DNA from: Clostridiales bacterium
Lineage (GTDB): Bacteria; Bacillota; Clostridia; Oscillospirales; QAKW01
Length of the DNA stretch: 30,392 bases
Direction of reading: 5' to 3'
Assembly: GCA_003343605.1 (NCBI GenBank)
Contig: QAKW01000054.1
Location: 1-30,392 of the forward strand
Shown here: positions 1 through 6,800 of the stretch, piece by piece
Layout of the letters: each line of letters opens with the position of its first letter
Position numbering within the stretch: the stretch's first letter is position 1
Position numbers and translations under genes: made by a program
The notes under the pieces: generated by a model
What the model saw: only the letters and a program-made list of their open reading frames with translations
Told to the model about the DNA's origin: nothing
Database searches by the model: none

Positions 1-1
1 G

Positions 2-402
2 CGCCTTCGCACATTGCGGGAAGGCATTGGTTTATCCCAATCAAAATTCGCCGACGTGATCGGCTCCACGCAGTCCAGCATCAACCGCTATGAGAACAGT
101 GGCGCATATGTCAGCAGCAGAGTTAAAGACGGCTGCTGGGGAAAAAGTGTCATCGCAAATTTCGCTAAATTTCTGCAAGCGCATTATCCGGGAACAAAGA
201 GATTTTCTGCGCAGATGATCCCGGGCTGGTGGCAGAAGTGCGGCGATATAAAAAGGAGAACCGCCCGGTCGTACTGGAATTGCTCAGCCAATATGCGGAA
301 AAAGAAACATATATCTTTTACGAACACAGGGAAGCGGATGAGTGGCTTGACCGCCAGATCCCTTCAGCATTGCCGGTAACCAACGCCATATTCAAGCTGT
401 AA
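2..402 (+). pseudogene. Remnant of an XRE-family HTH regulator, cut by the window edge and frameshifted
   Basis: Seen: frame 2 is open from the left edge and encodes a helix-turn-helix segment (GLSQSKFADVIGSTQSSINRYEN) typical of XRE/Cro regulators, so the true start lies outside the window. After about residue 33 the sequence stops resembling the family. From about 169 a different frame (frame 1) reads a plausible hydrophilic tail with VVLELLSQYAEKETYIFYE and a stop at 400-402, while frame 1 carries stops upstream at 124 and 166. I read this as a decayed or recombined regulator whose 5' part has joined a foreign tail. The tail itself is not recognised. The tail overlaps an antisense nitroreductase fragment, which also argues against an intact gene. 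Alternative: two unrelated fragments lying side by side. Confidence 0.5.
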
Positions 403-518
403 TTTTTGTTATTTTCTTTTATTCTTGCTTGCAGCAATCCAACAAAATCATCCGCGATCGCCTGATCCGTGTATTTGCGCACCGTATGCCTTTCTTTGAT
501 TGCTGCCTTGATGATCAT
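318..518 (-). pseudogene. Truncated nitroreductase-family protein (N-terminal fragment)
   Basis: Seen: an AGGAGG ribosome binding site lies 5 nt before the ATG at 518, and the reading frame opens with AAIKERHTVRKYTD, the classic FMN-binding N-terminus of the nitroreductase family (the R-x-S/T-V-R-x-Y/F motif). About 50 residues resemble the family, ending near NMALVTGNAEGI. The frame then runs into a different sequence and stops at 318. A full-length member is about 170-250 residues, so roughly three quarters of the protein, including the rest of the flavin site, is missing. It lies downstream of and on the same strand as the nuclease gene at 549-1580. The fragment is unlikely to bind FMN or reduce substrates. 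The start signals are intact, so the short peptide could still be translated. Confidence 0.6.
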
Positions 519-548
519 CAATACCTCCTAAGACTGCAAAGAAGATAA

Positions 549-1580
549 TTACTCTAATTCCTGTTCGGCCTCCTGCATAAATTTTTCGGAAAGATAGATG
601 GTTTTGATCTCTTCCCGCCCACTCCCCTGCCGGGTACTGCCTTCAAAAAGAATGATTCTGGAAAAATAGTCCCGTTTAATCTGCAATGCGGCATGCCGCT
701 TTTCCACTATGGATCTTTTCCACTCTTCCAGGATTGCCCTGGGCAGTTCAAAATAATATCTCCGGTTTTGATCATGCAGTTCCCAGGCCTTTGATTCTGT
801 GCTCCAATGAATGGTATATCCATCGTCATACTGTTCGCCGCCTTCTTGAGCGGCGGTGTCTTCCGCCCGCACTAAAAACAAAATGGTTCCGTCCTCCAGC
901 AAGCCTATTGTAATCAGGTGCCGGTAAGCCGATACTCTATTGAAAAATTCCATTGCGATATTTCCGTATGAATCTTCAAAATAGAAATCTCTATCGGGCG
1001 CATTCATCTCGCGTTTCAGCAAATCAAGCAATTTTTCTGCAAAGACCTCATCCTGTTGCGCGTAGTATTCCAGTTCTGAAATACACGCCTGAATATCTTC
1101 GAAAAGCAGGCTGTGATAAAAAGAAATAAGAGGAATTTTATGCGCCTGTGCAAAAGAGATTGCCGTAGATTTAAAGCCGCTCATAGAAGCAACCGCAACC
1201 TGGTAGTGATACCGCTGCATGGGATAGCTGATACAGCCTGCCGATCTTGCAGATCTCCGGCTTTTCAGAATTTCTTCGGTTACAATCTCAAAATGATTGA
1301 TATCCTCGCGTAAACCGAGCGCATTGCGAATCACCGGCAGGCCGATTTCCATTTCGCAGCATTTGCACTCAATCAACAGTCTTGTTGGAAAATAAAACGG
1401 CGTTTGAAAGGGCGGGGTAAGCAGAACATCCGCATTATGCGGCTGCCCCAGCCCCTGAAGCATAGTGCCGGCCGGCCCATTATAAACCAGAAGGCCATCC
1501 TTCACCACCGGTTGGAATCTGCAAAAAATAAGCAGTTTATAAACAAAAAATTCAAAAAGCTTTCCCTTGACTGAAGACAT
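549..1580 (-). CDS. Stand-alone PD-(D/E)XK (Mrr-like) nuclease family protein
   Basis: Predicted 343-residue cytoplasmic protein. Seen: a conserved-looking helix with E10 (GKLFEFFVYKLL), then D51 (NADVLL) and E71-C-K73 (LLIECKCCE), which together fit the D-X(n)-E-X-K catalytic core of PD-(D/E)XK endonucleases. A following segment, YQVAVASMSGFKSTAISFA with IPLISF, resembles the strand/helix after the core in Mrr-type domains. The C-terminal half (about 190-343) is not recognised. The ATG at 1580 is chosen because GAGGTG lies 5 nt upstream and because a consensus promoter (1606-1634) lies inside any longer reading frame. No methyltransferase or specificity subunit is nearby, so a classical restriction-modification role is not supported. 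A solitary modification-dependent, repair or defence nuclease is possible. Family assignment moderate, function unknown. Confidence 0.6.
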   Translation of the reverse strand: MSSVKGKLFEFFVYKLLIFCRFQPVVKDGLLVYNGPAGTMLQGLGQPHNADVLLTPPFQTPFYFPTRLLIECKCCEMEIGLPVIRNALGLREDINHFEIVTEEILKSRRSARSAGCISYPMQRYHYQVAVASMSGFKSTAISFAQAHKIPLISFYHSLLFEDIQACISELEYYAQQDEVFAEKLLDLLKREMNAPDRDFYFEDSYGNIAMEFFNRVSAYRHLITIGLLEDGTILFLVRAEDTAAQEGGEQYDDGYTIHWSTESKAWELHDQNRRYYFELPRAILEEWKRSIVEKRHAALQIKRDYFSRIILFEGSTRQGSGREEIKTIYLSEKFMQEAEQELE

Positions 1581-1605
1581 CGTAACACCTCTTTCCTTTT
1601 TTTCA

Positions 1606-1634
1606 AGTATATCAAAACCAGAAGCAAAAGTCAA
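1606..1634 (-). promoter_or_regulatory. Sigma-A promoter for the nuclease gene
   Basis: On the minus strand, TTGACT (1634-1629) and TATACT (1611-1606) are separated by exactly 17 nt. It sits 26 nt upstream of the chosen ATG at 1580. Only two bases depart from the two hexamer consensuses. Confidence 0.7.
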
Positions 1635-1652
1635 AATACGCAATTTCCCCTA

Positions 1653-1681
1653 TTGAAAAACGCCGCAATTTGCGATAAAAT
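1653..1681 (+). promoter_or_regulatory. Sigma-A promoter for the acetyltransferase gene
   Basis: TTGAAA (1653-1658) and TAAAAT (1676-1681) are 17 nt apart. The site lies about 40 nt before the ribosome binding site of the acetyltransferase and back to back with the nuclease promoter. Confidence 0.6.
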
Positions 1682-1721
1682 AATCCATAATAACGAAACG
1701 GAATACTACGGAGGTCTTTCT

Positions 1722-2363
1722 ATGCGCGAAGAAGAAAAAATAAAGGCGGGTATTCTCTTTTGTCCGGCCGATCCGGAACTCCGGGCTATAAAACTGAAGA
1801 CCCATCGTTTGAATCTAGATTACAATGCTACCTATGAAGATGAAACCGAAAAGCGCAACCGGATTATCCATGAGATTGTTGGTTCCCTCGGAGACGGCGC
1901 CTTCTTTCAGGGGCCGATCTACTTTCATTACGGAAAACATACAAAAATAGGGAAAAACCTGTTCGCAAATTTTAATTTGACCATTCAGGATGATGCAGAA
2001 GTCACTATCGGCGATCACTGCAATTTCGGCCCGAATGTAACCATCGTTACGCCCGTACATCCGATGGTCGCCGAAGAACGCAGGGAAATGCTGGATAAAG
2101 ACGGCAATATAAAACACCTTTGCTATGCCAAACCCGTTTGGATCGGAGATGATTGCTGGTTCGGCGCCAATGTTACGGTTTGTCCCGGTGTTAAAATCGG
2201 AAACGGCTGTGTGATCGGGGCCGGAAGCGTGGTTACCAGAGATATCCCGGATCAATCCTTTGCTGCAGGTGTTCCCTGCCGGGTGATCCGAAAAATCACC
2301 GATGCCGACAGCCTCAAATATCACCCTGAAATTCTTGCAGACAACCAGATTGCCGATCAATAA
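1722..2363 (+). CDS. Maltose/galactoside O-acetyltransferase-like left-handed beta-helix transferase
   Basis: Predicted 213-residue enzyme of the LacA/Maa/NodL family, which transfers acetyl from acetyl-CoA to a sugar hydroxyl in the cytoplasm. Seen: an N-terminal maltose-acetyltransferase helical cap (residues about 1-55), then hexapeptide repeats (IGKNLFANFN, VTIGDHCNFGPNVTI). The catalytic-histidine region TPVHPM follows, then further hexapeptides (PVWIGDDCWFGANVTV, IGNGCVIGAGSVVTRDIP) and the family-typical ending AAGVPCRVIRKI. Length is normal for the family. The ATG at 1722 follows GGAGG at good spacing, and longer versions would run into the promoter at 1653-1681. Single-gene unit ending in the terminator at 2362-2403. 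The acceptor sugar cannot be read from the sequence. Confidence 0.9.
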   Translation: MREEEKIKAGILFCPADPELRAIKLKTHRLNLDYNATYEDETEKRNRIIHEIVGSLGDGAFFQGPIYFHYGKHTKIGKNLFANFNLTIQDDAEVTIGDHCNFGPNVTIVTPVHPMVAEERREMLDKDGNIKHLCYAKPVWIGDDCWFGANVTVCPGVKIGNGCVIGAGSVVTRDIPDQSFAAGVPCRVIRKITDADSLKYHPEILADNQIADQ

Positions 2364-2403
2364 TAAAAGGATTTCCGGCTTTTATACCGGAAATCCTTTT
2401 ATT
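2362..2403. terminator. Bidirectional rho-independent terminator
   Basis: A 17-bp perfect inverted repeat (2362-2378 with 2387-2403) around an 8-nt loop, with an A-rich left flank and T-rich right flank. It sits between two convergent genes and overlaps both stop codons. Confidence 0.9.
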
Positions 2404-3151
2404 ATTGACCGCTTCCTGCACCCCGCACCTTTTCTGCAAGCTGTTCCGGCAGCGCCGCTTCGCTGATCATACGATTCAGCTTTTCCGCCCGGCATACGCA
2501 ATAACGCCCGCGGCGGCCGATTTTAGAGCTGTCACAGAGAAAAATCTTTTGACCGGCCCGATCCAGCATCACCCGGCGCACAGCCGTTTCCGCTTCTGAA
2601 TTATCGCAGATGTCGCCTTCCAGCGTAATCCCCTGGCTGGAAAAAAATACGTAGTCCGCCTGTATGCCACGCAGCATTTCCTCGGCCTGATACCCCACAA
2701 AGGCCGCGTTATCCGGTAAAAAACGTCCGCCCGTGCAGAGTACTTCCACCTTGCTCTCGGAAAGTTTTTCAATAACCTTCAGACAATTGGTAATTACCGT
2801 AAGCCCCTTCCGCCCAAATAAATATTTCACCATATGCTGAACAGTGGAAGAGGCGTCGAGCAAAATCGTTGCACCATCCGGAACCATTGCAGCCGCCTCT
2901 GCCGCAATCCGGTCTTTCTCCTCGGCATTCTCCTGCCTGCGCACAAAAAGCGGCATATCGTGATTGGCGTATTTGGCCAAAACAACGCCGCCGTATATCC
3001 GGTATACCAGGCCCATCTGTTCCAGTGTATTTAAATCACGCCGGATCGTTGCCTCACTGGTATAGAGCAGCCGCGCCAGCTTTTTTACGCTCATGGTTTG
3101 CTGCTGTTCCAGTTTTGAAAGAATTTCATCCTGCCGTTGATATTGGATCAT
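2402..3151 (-). CDS. DeoR-family transcriptional repressor
   Basis: Predicted 249-residue DNA-binding regulator. Seen: an N-terminal winged helix-turn-helix of DeoR type (RQDEILSKLEQQQTMSVKKLARLLYTSEATIRRDLNTLEQ, residues about 5-45, with the hallmark TIRRDLNTLE), followed by the DeoRC sugar-phosphate sensor domain (TILLDASST around residue 95, ITNCLKV, CTGGRF, DYVFFSSQGI, LCDSSKIGRR). The ATG at 3151 is preceded by AAGGAG. The gene is divergent from a GpsA-like dehydrogenase. DeoR proteins usually sense phosphorylated sugars or polyols (GlpR senses glycerol-3-phosphate), so a role in controlling the neighbouring G3P/glycerophosphodiester genes is a reasonable inference. The effector is not visible. 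An imperfect palindrome at 3258-3274 is a candidate operator. Confidence 0.88.
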   Translation of the reverse strand: MIQYQRQDEILSKLEQQQTMSVKKLARLLYTSEATIRRDLNTLEQMGLVYRIYGGVVLAKYANHDMPLFVRRQENAEEKDRIAAEAAAMVPDGATILLDASSTVQHMVKYLFGRKGLTVITNCLKVIEKLSESKVEVLCTGGRFLPDNAAFVGYQAEEMLRGIQADYVFFSSQGITLEGDICDNSEAETAVRRVMLDRAGQKIFLCDSSKIGRRGRYCVCRAEKLNRMISEAALPEQLAEKVRGAGSGQ

Positions 3152-3235
3152 TCCTGTTTCTCCTTGTTTATTATTGTTTGATTTTGATCGACTTTTTAAA
3201 ATATAATGCTTTTTTCTCAAAATTTCCGCCGCACA

Positions 3236-3274
3236 TTGACAAACATTTTCATCTTTTCTATAGTTATACCATAG
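3236..3274 (+). promoter_or_regulatory. Sigma-A promoter with overlapping candidate DeoR operator
   Basis: TTGACA (3236-3241) and TATAGT (3259-3264) with a 17-nt spacer drive the GpsA-like gene. An imperfect palindrome, ctatagttataccatag (3258-3274, 13 of 17 positions symmetric), covers the -10 region and the likely start site, a typical position for a repressor site. The promoter is clear. The operator is an inference. Confidence 0.65.
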
Positions 3275-3325
3275 TTCAATGCGATGTGCAAGAACAGATC
3301 AACAAAAAGAAAGGATTTGAACGGC

Positions 3326-4360
3326 ATGGCAATCATCACAGTTGTAGGCGCAGGAATGATGGGTTCCGCCATTACAATTCCTGCGGCGGAAAACGGCCAT
3401 ACGATCCGTATTGTCGGCACCCCGCTGGATCGGGAAATTATAAAGCACGCTCAAAATACCGGGGAACATCTTACCCTCAAACGCAAACTCCCCGCAGGAA
3501 TCTCCTATTACCAGATCGAAGCGCTTGAGCAGGCAATGAAAGACGCAGATCTTTTAATCGGCGGTGTTTCTTCCTTTGGCCTTACCTGGTTTATAGAAAA
3601 TATCATTCCTAAAATTCCAAAAACGCTTCCGGTGCTCTCTATCACAAAAGGGATGGTCAATACGCCTCACGGAGGCTTACGTTCCTATCCGGAGGTTTAT
3701 GAAGCCGCATCGGAGAACACCATTTCTTTTAATGCAGTCGGCGGGCCATGCACCAGCTATGAGCTGGCAGACCGTGATCCTACTGAAGTAACTTTCTGCG
3801 GCAGAGATCCGGAGCAGCTTCGGTGGATCAAATCACTTTTTGAAACCGATTATTATCACATCAGTATTTCTACCGACGTGCGCGGCGTAGAGTGCGCAGT
3901 AGCCTTGAAAAACGCTTATGCGCTTGGCGTTGCACTTGCAATCGGAATGTCTTATAAAAGAGAAAAACAGCAAGTGGAGCATTATAATTCTCAGGCGGCG
4001 CTTTTCGGGCAGTCGGTAAAGGAAATGCTCCGGCTGCTGGAGCTTTGCGGCGGGGATCCTTCCAACATCGCGCTTGGGGCCGGGGATCTCTATGTCACGG
4101 TTTTCGGCGGCAGAACGCGCCGGATCGGAACGCTTCTTGGGCAGGGAATTCCTTTTAAGCAGGCCATGGAAACCCTGCGCGGCGTTACGCTGGAATCCAT
4201 TGTCATCGCATCCCGTACTGCGCTTTTTGTGCGGGAAATGATTGATGAGAACCGCGTGCAGGCGGATCAGTTTCCGCTTTTGCTTCATATTGATGAACTG
4301 ATCAACCAAAACAAAATCACTCCGGTTCCCTGGAACCTTTTTGAAACAGAAACGGATTGA
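3326..4360 (+). CDS. GpsA-like NAD(P)-dependent glycerol-3-phosphate dehydrogenase, divergent member
   Basis: Predicted 344-residue cytoplasmic enzyme related to GpsA, which interconverts glycerol-3-phosphate and dihydroxyacetone phosphate. Seen: an N-terminal Rossmann fold with GAGMMGSA (residues 8-15), a conserved K108 (ITKGM), the GGPCTSYELADRDPTEV segment where canonical GpsA has GPSFAxE, the catalytic lysine in ALKN (K195), then GAGDLYVT and RTRRIGTLLGQG matching the C-terminal substrate domain. Several motifs differ from housekeeping GpsA (GMMGSA instead of GxxGTA; GPCTSYE instead of GPSFAxE), so a related polyol phosphate may be the true substrate. ATG at 3326 follows AAAGGA. The gene is divergent from the DeoR regulator and convergent with the amidase-phosphodiesterase fusion, which may supply its substrate. 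Confidence 0.75.
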   Translation: MAIITVVGAGMMGSAITIPAAENGHTIRIVGTPLDREIIKHAQNTGEHLTLKRKLPAGISYYQIEALEQAMKDADLLIGGVSSFGLTWFIENIIPKIPKTLPVLSITKGMVNTPHGGLRSYPEVYEAASENTISFNAVGGPCTSYELADRDPTEVTFCGRDPEQLRWIKSLFETDYYHISISTDVRGVECAVALKNAYALGVALAIGMSYKREKQQVEHYNSQAALFGQSVKEMLRLLELCGGDPSNIALGAGDLYVTVFGGRTRRIGTLLGQGIPFKQAMETLRGVTLESIVIASRTALFVREMIDENRVQADQFPLLLHIDELINQNKITPVPWNLFETETD

Positions 4361-4366
4361 TAAACG

Positions 4367-4397
4367 AACGCCGGTGCATGAAGCGCCGGCGTTTTTG
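4367..4397 (+). terminator. Rho-independent terminator after the GpsA-like gene
   Basis: An 8-bp GC-rich stem (aacgccgg 4367-4374 with ccggcgtt 4386-4393), 11-nt loop and a run of T residues. It starts just after the stop codon at 4360. Confidence 0.85.
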
Positions 4398-4409
4398 ATC
4401 ATACGATAT

Positions 4410-6005
4410 TTAACGATACAATTTTTTTCTTCGAAGATCAATCGCCAGATAATTGTTGGTCAGTACGGTATCTACACCCATCTGAAAATATTGCTCTGCC
4501 TCATCCGGATCGTCTGCATAGAAAACATTGCACCGCATCCCGGCAGCATGTGCCCGTTCAACTAGTTCCTGATTGATATACGGCTTGAAAAACTGTACTT
4601 TCTGGCAATTGAAGGCCATACCGCGTTCAACAATTTCCCATTTGCGATCGCCGCTGAGCATACACCGGCTGATTTTCGGCGCCACCTCCACCGCCGCTTC
4701 CAAAACCGGCTCCAATCCGGCAATATATGAATGCTTCGCCGCATCGTATTTATAAAGCAGATCCACGATTTTTTCCATTGTTTTACGAGAAAATGATACG
4801 CCGGGTTCAGATTTGATATGCAGATTCATGATCGTATGGCAGGAAAATTTCTTTAATACCTCTTCAAGGGTTATAAAGGTAAGGCCCGCAAAATATGGGC
4901 TTGTCTTCATGCCGGTATCTAAGGTTTTCAGCTGTGCGAGCGTTTGCTCTTGAATCTTTCCGGTGCCGTTGGATACACGATCTACCCTTGAATCATGCGA
5001 AACAACCAGGGCCCCGTCGGCAGTTTCCCAAAGATCCAGTTCAATCTCATCCGCCCCAAGCCCGATTGCGGCGCCGAAGGCCGGAAGACTGTTTTCCGGT
5101 GCGATTGTATTAAACCCCCGATGTGCACAAATGCGCGGATACGGCAATTTTTCTTCATTCGGGCTGATCGCACTTCCACCCGGCCGGTACCGCCATGGCG
5201 TTCTGCCCTGTTCCATATAGTCCGCATGTGCGGCGGGCGCATTTCCAAATCCTGCCGGTTTCAGATATTTTTTGTGAGGATCAAAGCAACAAACAAAATG
5301 GCCAATCCGATTTTTCATATTATAAAGCAGTTCTCCGCTTGGGGCTGTAACCATTGAGCAGCCACCAAACCTGGCATCCTCCCCCATGCTGACGGATGCG
5401 CGTACCAGATAAGCGTTGCAGTTATATGATAAAAATTTTCCGGTCGTTTCAAGAATTTCATGCGGATCGCTTCTCTGATGGGAACAACCAATGATAATAT
5501 CTGGTTTTTGTATGGCTATATGAGAAAACATCTCATAAAAATAAAAATCATAGCAGGTTAAAAAGGCAAATCGAATCCCTTCTATTTCCAGAATATAAGG
5601 CCGGTCATAGAAAAAAGTATATCGATTGTCAACCTGCTTAATTAAAATTTCATTTTGCGGGAGATGCTGTTTGAAATAACGACCGCAGATTTCCCCATTC
5701 CGATTCCAACAGAGCGTTGTATTCCGGAGTGTTCCTTCAAAGAAAAAAACACCGTTTACAAATAAGAGCGCCTTACATCTTACCGCCGTTCTTTTACATG
5801 CCTCCAGCAACGGCGGCGTCAGCAGCGCCGCATAGGAACGCATTTCTTCTCCGGTATAAACTGACGGTGCGTTACAATACTCCGGAAGAACAATCAAATC
5901 ACATGTTTCATCGCATTTATCCAGTTCAGAAAGAATCCATCGAAGGTTTTGCTCCGACTGTTCCGCATGCTCCGGATAAGGCGGCTGCACAACAAATGCT
6001 TTCAT
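4410..6005 (-). CDS. Carbon-nitrogen hydrolase fused to glycerophosphodiester phosphodiesterase
   Basis: Predicted 531-residue two-domain cytoplasmic protein with no signal peptide. Domain 1 (about 1-255) is a nitrilase-superfamily carbon-nitrogen hydrolase with its full triad: E42 (LPEYCNAP), K112 (YFKQHLP) and C151 (LTCYDFYFYEMF), plus a later SMVTAPSGELL strand. Domain 2 (about 290-525) is a GDPD TIM barrel: H295-R296-G (AHRGF), E304 (APENS), E322/D324 (EIELDLW), H337-D338 (VVSHDSR) and NGTGKI, the metal and phosphate ligands of the family. GDPDs split glycerophosphodiesters into glycerol-3-phosphate and an alcohol; nitrilase-fold enzymes hydrolyse amides or nitriles. Both active sites look intact, and each domain is about the normal length of a free-standing enzyme, so this is a true fusion. 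ATG at 6005 follows GGGAGG. A strong promoter lies at 6049-6078. The physiological substrate is unknown. Confidence 0.88.
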   Translation of the reverse strand: MKAFVVQPPYPEHAEQSEQNLRWILSELDKCDETCDLIVLPEYCNAPSVYTGEEMRSYAALLTPPLLEACKRTAVRCKALLFVNGVFFFEGTLRNTTLCWNRNGEICGRYFKQHLPQNEILIKQVDNRYTFFYDRPYILEIEGIRFAFLTCYDFYFYEMFSHIAIQKPDIIIGCSHQRSDPHEILETTGKFLSYNCNAYLVRASVSMGEDARFGGCSMVTAPSGELLYNMKNRIGHFVCCFDPHKKYLKPAGFGNAPAAHADYMEQGRTPWRYRPGGSAISPNEEKLPYPRICAHRGFNTIAPENSLPAFGAAIGLGADEIELDLWETADGALVVSHDSRVDRVSNGTGKIQEQTLAQLKTLDTGMKTSPYFAGLTFITLEEVLKKFSCHTIMNLHIKSEPGVSFSRKTMEKIVDLLYKYDAAKHSYIAGLEPVLEAAVEVAPKISRCMLSGDRKWEIVERGMAFNCQKVQFFKPYINQELVERAHAAGMRCNVFYADDPDEAEQYFQMGVDTVLTNNYLAIDLRRKKLYR

Positions 6006-6048
6006 TTTTTATCCTCCCTGTATAGCCATTATTTTCAAAACCGCAATG

Positions 6049-6078
6049 ATTATAACATCGTGGCGCTTCTAATGTCAA
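6049..6078 (-). promoter_or_regulatory. Sigma-A promoter for the amidase-phosphodiesterase gene
   Basis: On the minus strand, TTGACA (6078-6073) and TATAAT (6054-6049) are both perfect consensus and 18 nt apart. They lie 44 nt upstream of the start codon. Confidence 0.8.
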
Positions 6079-6124
6079 GGACGCGCGCGGGGGCAACCGC
6101 ATATAGTAAAATAATAAGGTATCA

Positions 6125-6143
6125 TTCGCAGGCATTCTGCGAA
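6125..6143. repeat. Short inverted repeat upstream of the cupin gene
   Basis: ttcgcag (6125-6131) and ctgcgaa (6137-6143) form a perfect 7-bp inverted repeat with a 5-nt spacer, 27 nt before the cupin start codon. It could be an operator or a small leader hairpin. No regulator can be named. Confidence 0.35.
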
Positions 6144-6170
6144 AATCAGGCGTTTTGAAAGGAGAACGAT

Positions 6171-6638
6171 ATGCAGAAAAATTGGCAACACACCGAAAAC
6201 TTTCGTATCGGTAATAATCACGGCATATATCCTACCATTGATCACGGTCCTTTCCCTTATGTCTTCAACATCCGGCAGCAGGCCCTGCGCAACCGTGCTT
6301 TCCGTTCAACGGTATGGACCGGCAAGCATCAGCAGCTCACCCTGATGAATATTCCGGTTGGCGGGGAAATCGGCCTGGAAAATCACTCCGAAAACGACCA
6401 GTTCATCCGAATCATCAGCGGGCAGGCCCTGGTGCAGATGGGCACCAGAAAGGATCAGCTTCATTACCGCAAAAATATTAATTCTGATGACGCAGTGATT
6501 ATTCCGGCGGGCACCTGGCACAATATCACCAATACAGGCAGAACACCGCTGAAGCTGTATTCCCTCTATGCGCCGTTTGCACACCCGAAGGGAACGGTTC
6601 ATCTCACTAAAAACGATGCAGATGAGGCTGAATCTTAA
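6171..6638 (+). CDS. Small single-domain cupin protein
   Basis: Predicted 155-residue cupin. Seen: cupin motif 1 as GGEIGLENHSENDQFIRIISG (residues about 64-84, with H72 as a candidate metal ligand but a diverged second position) and motif 2 as IIPAGTWHNITNTG (residues about 110-123, with H117). The ending LKLYSLYAPFAHPKGTVH is shared by a family of small clostridial cupins known mainly by structure. The ATG at 6171 follows AAAGGAG. The gene is monocistronic and is divergent from the fusion gene, with about 165 nt between them. Candidate roles are a sugar-binding or metal-binding isomerase-like protein; no catalytic role can be assigned. Confidence 0.8.
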   Translation: MQKNWQHTENFRIGNNHGIYPTIDHGPFPYVFNIRQQALRNRAFRSTVWTGKHQQLTLMNIPVGGEIGLENHSENDQFIRIISGQALVQMGTRKDQLHYRKNINSDDAVIIPAGTWHNITNTGRTPLKLYSLYAPFAHPKGTVHLTKNDADEAES

Positions 6639-6683
6639 AAACATCTCTGCTGTTCTACATAATGCAGAGGCAGAGCTATAAAT

Positions 6684-6752
6684 AAAAAAGACCGGCGGAT
6701 AAGGAGGTTTGATACATGCTGACAGCATCGCCTCGCTCCGCCGGCCTTTTTT
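6684..6752 (+). terminator. Rho-independent terminator with a large structured loop
   Basis: ccggcgga (6692-6699) pairs with tccgccgg (6737-6744), flanked by A-rich sequence on the left and a T run on the right. The intervening 37 nt contain a further atgct/agcat hairpin (6716-6728), so the whole element is an imperfect long hairpin. The loop also carries AAGGAGG (6701-6707) and an ATG at 6716 opening a 16-codon frame. Confidence 0.7.
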
Positions 6753-6762
6753 ATTTTCATTC

Positions 6763-6791
6763 TTGACATGCCCGAGCCGGTTTGCTATAAT
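6763..6791 (+). promoter_or_regulatory. Perfect sigma-A promoter for the MATE transporter
   Basis: TTGACA (6763-6768) and TATAAT (6786-6791) are both exact consensus with a 17-nt spacer. The start site should be near 6798, giving an untranslated leader of about 138 nt. Confidence 0.9.
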
Positions 6792-6800
6792 ACTAAAAAA

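Noticed and set aside
1815..2360. 181-codon minus-strand frame opposite the acetyltransferase
   Set aside because: Shadow of the real gene; no ribosome binding site and no protein family resemblance, whereas the plus strand has clear hexapeptide repeats.
2869..3528. 219-codon plus-strand frame across the DeoR gene and into the GpsA-like gene
   Set aside because: Overlaps the 5' half of DeoR antisense, the intergenic promoter region and the real GpsA-like start. Composition is not protein-like.
3833..4441. 202-codon minus-strand frame opposite the GpsA-like gene
   Set aside because: Antisense shadow crossing the terminator; no start signals.
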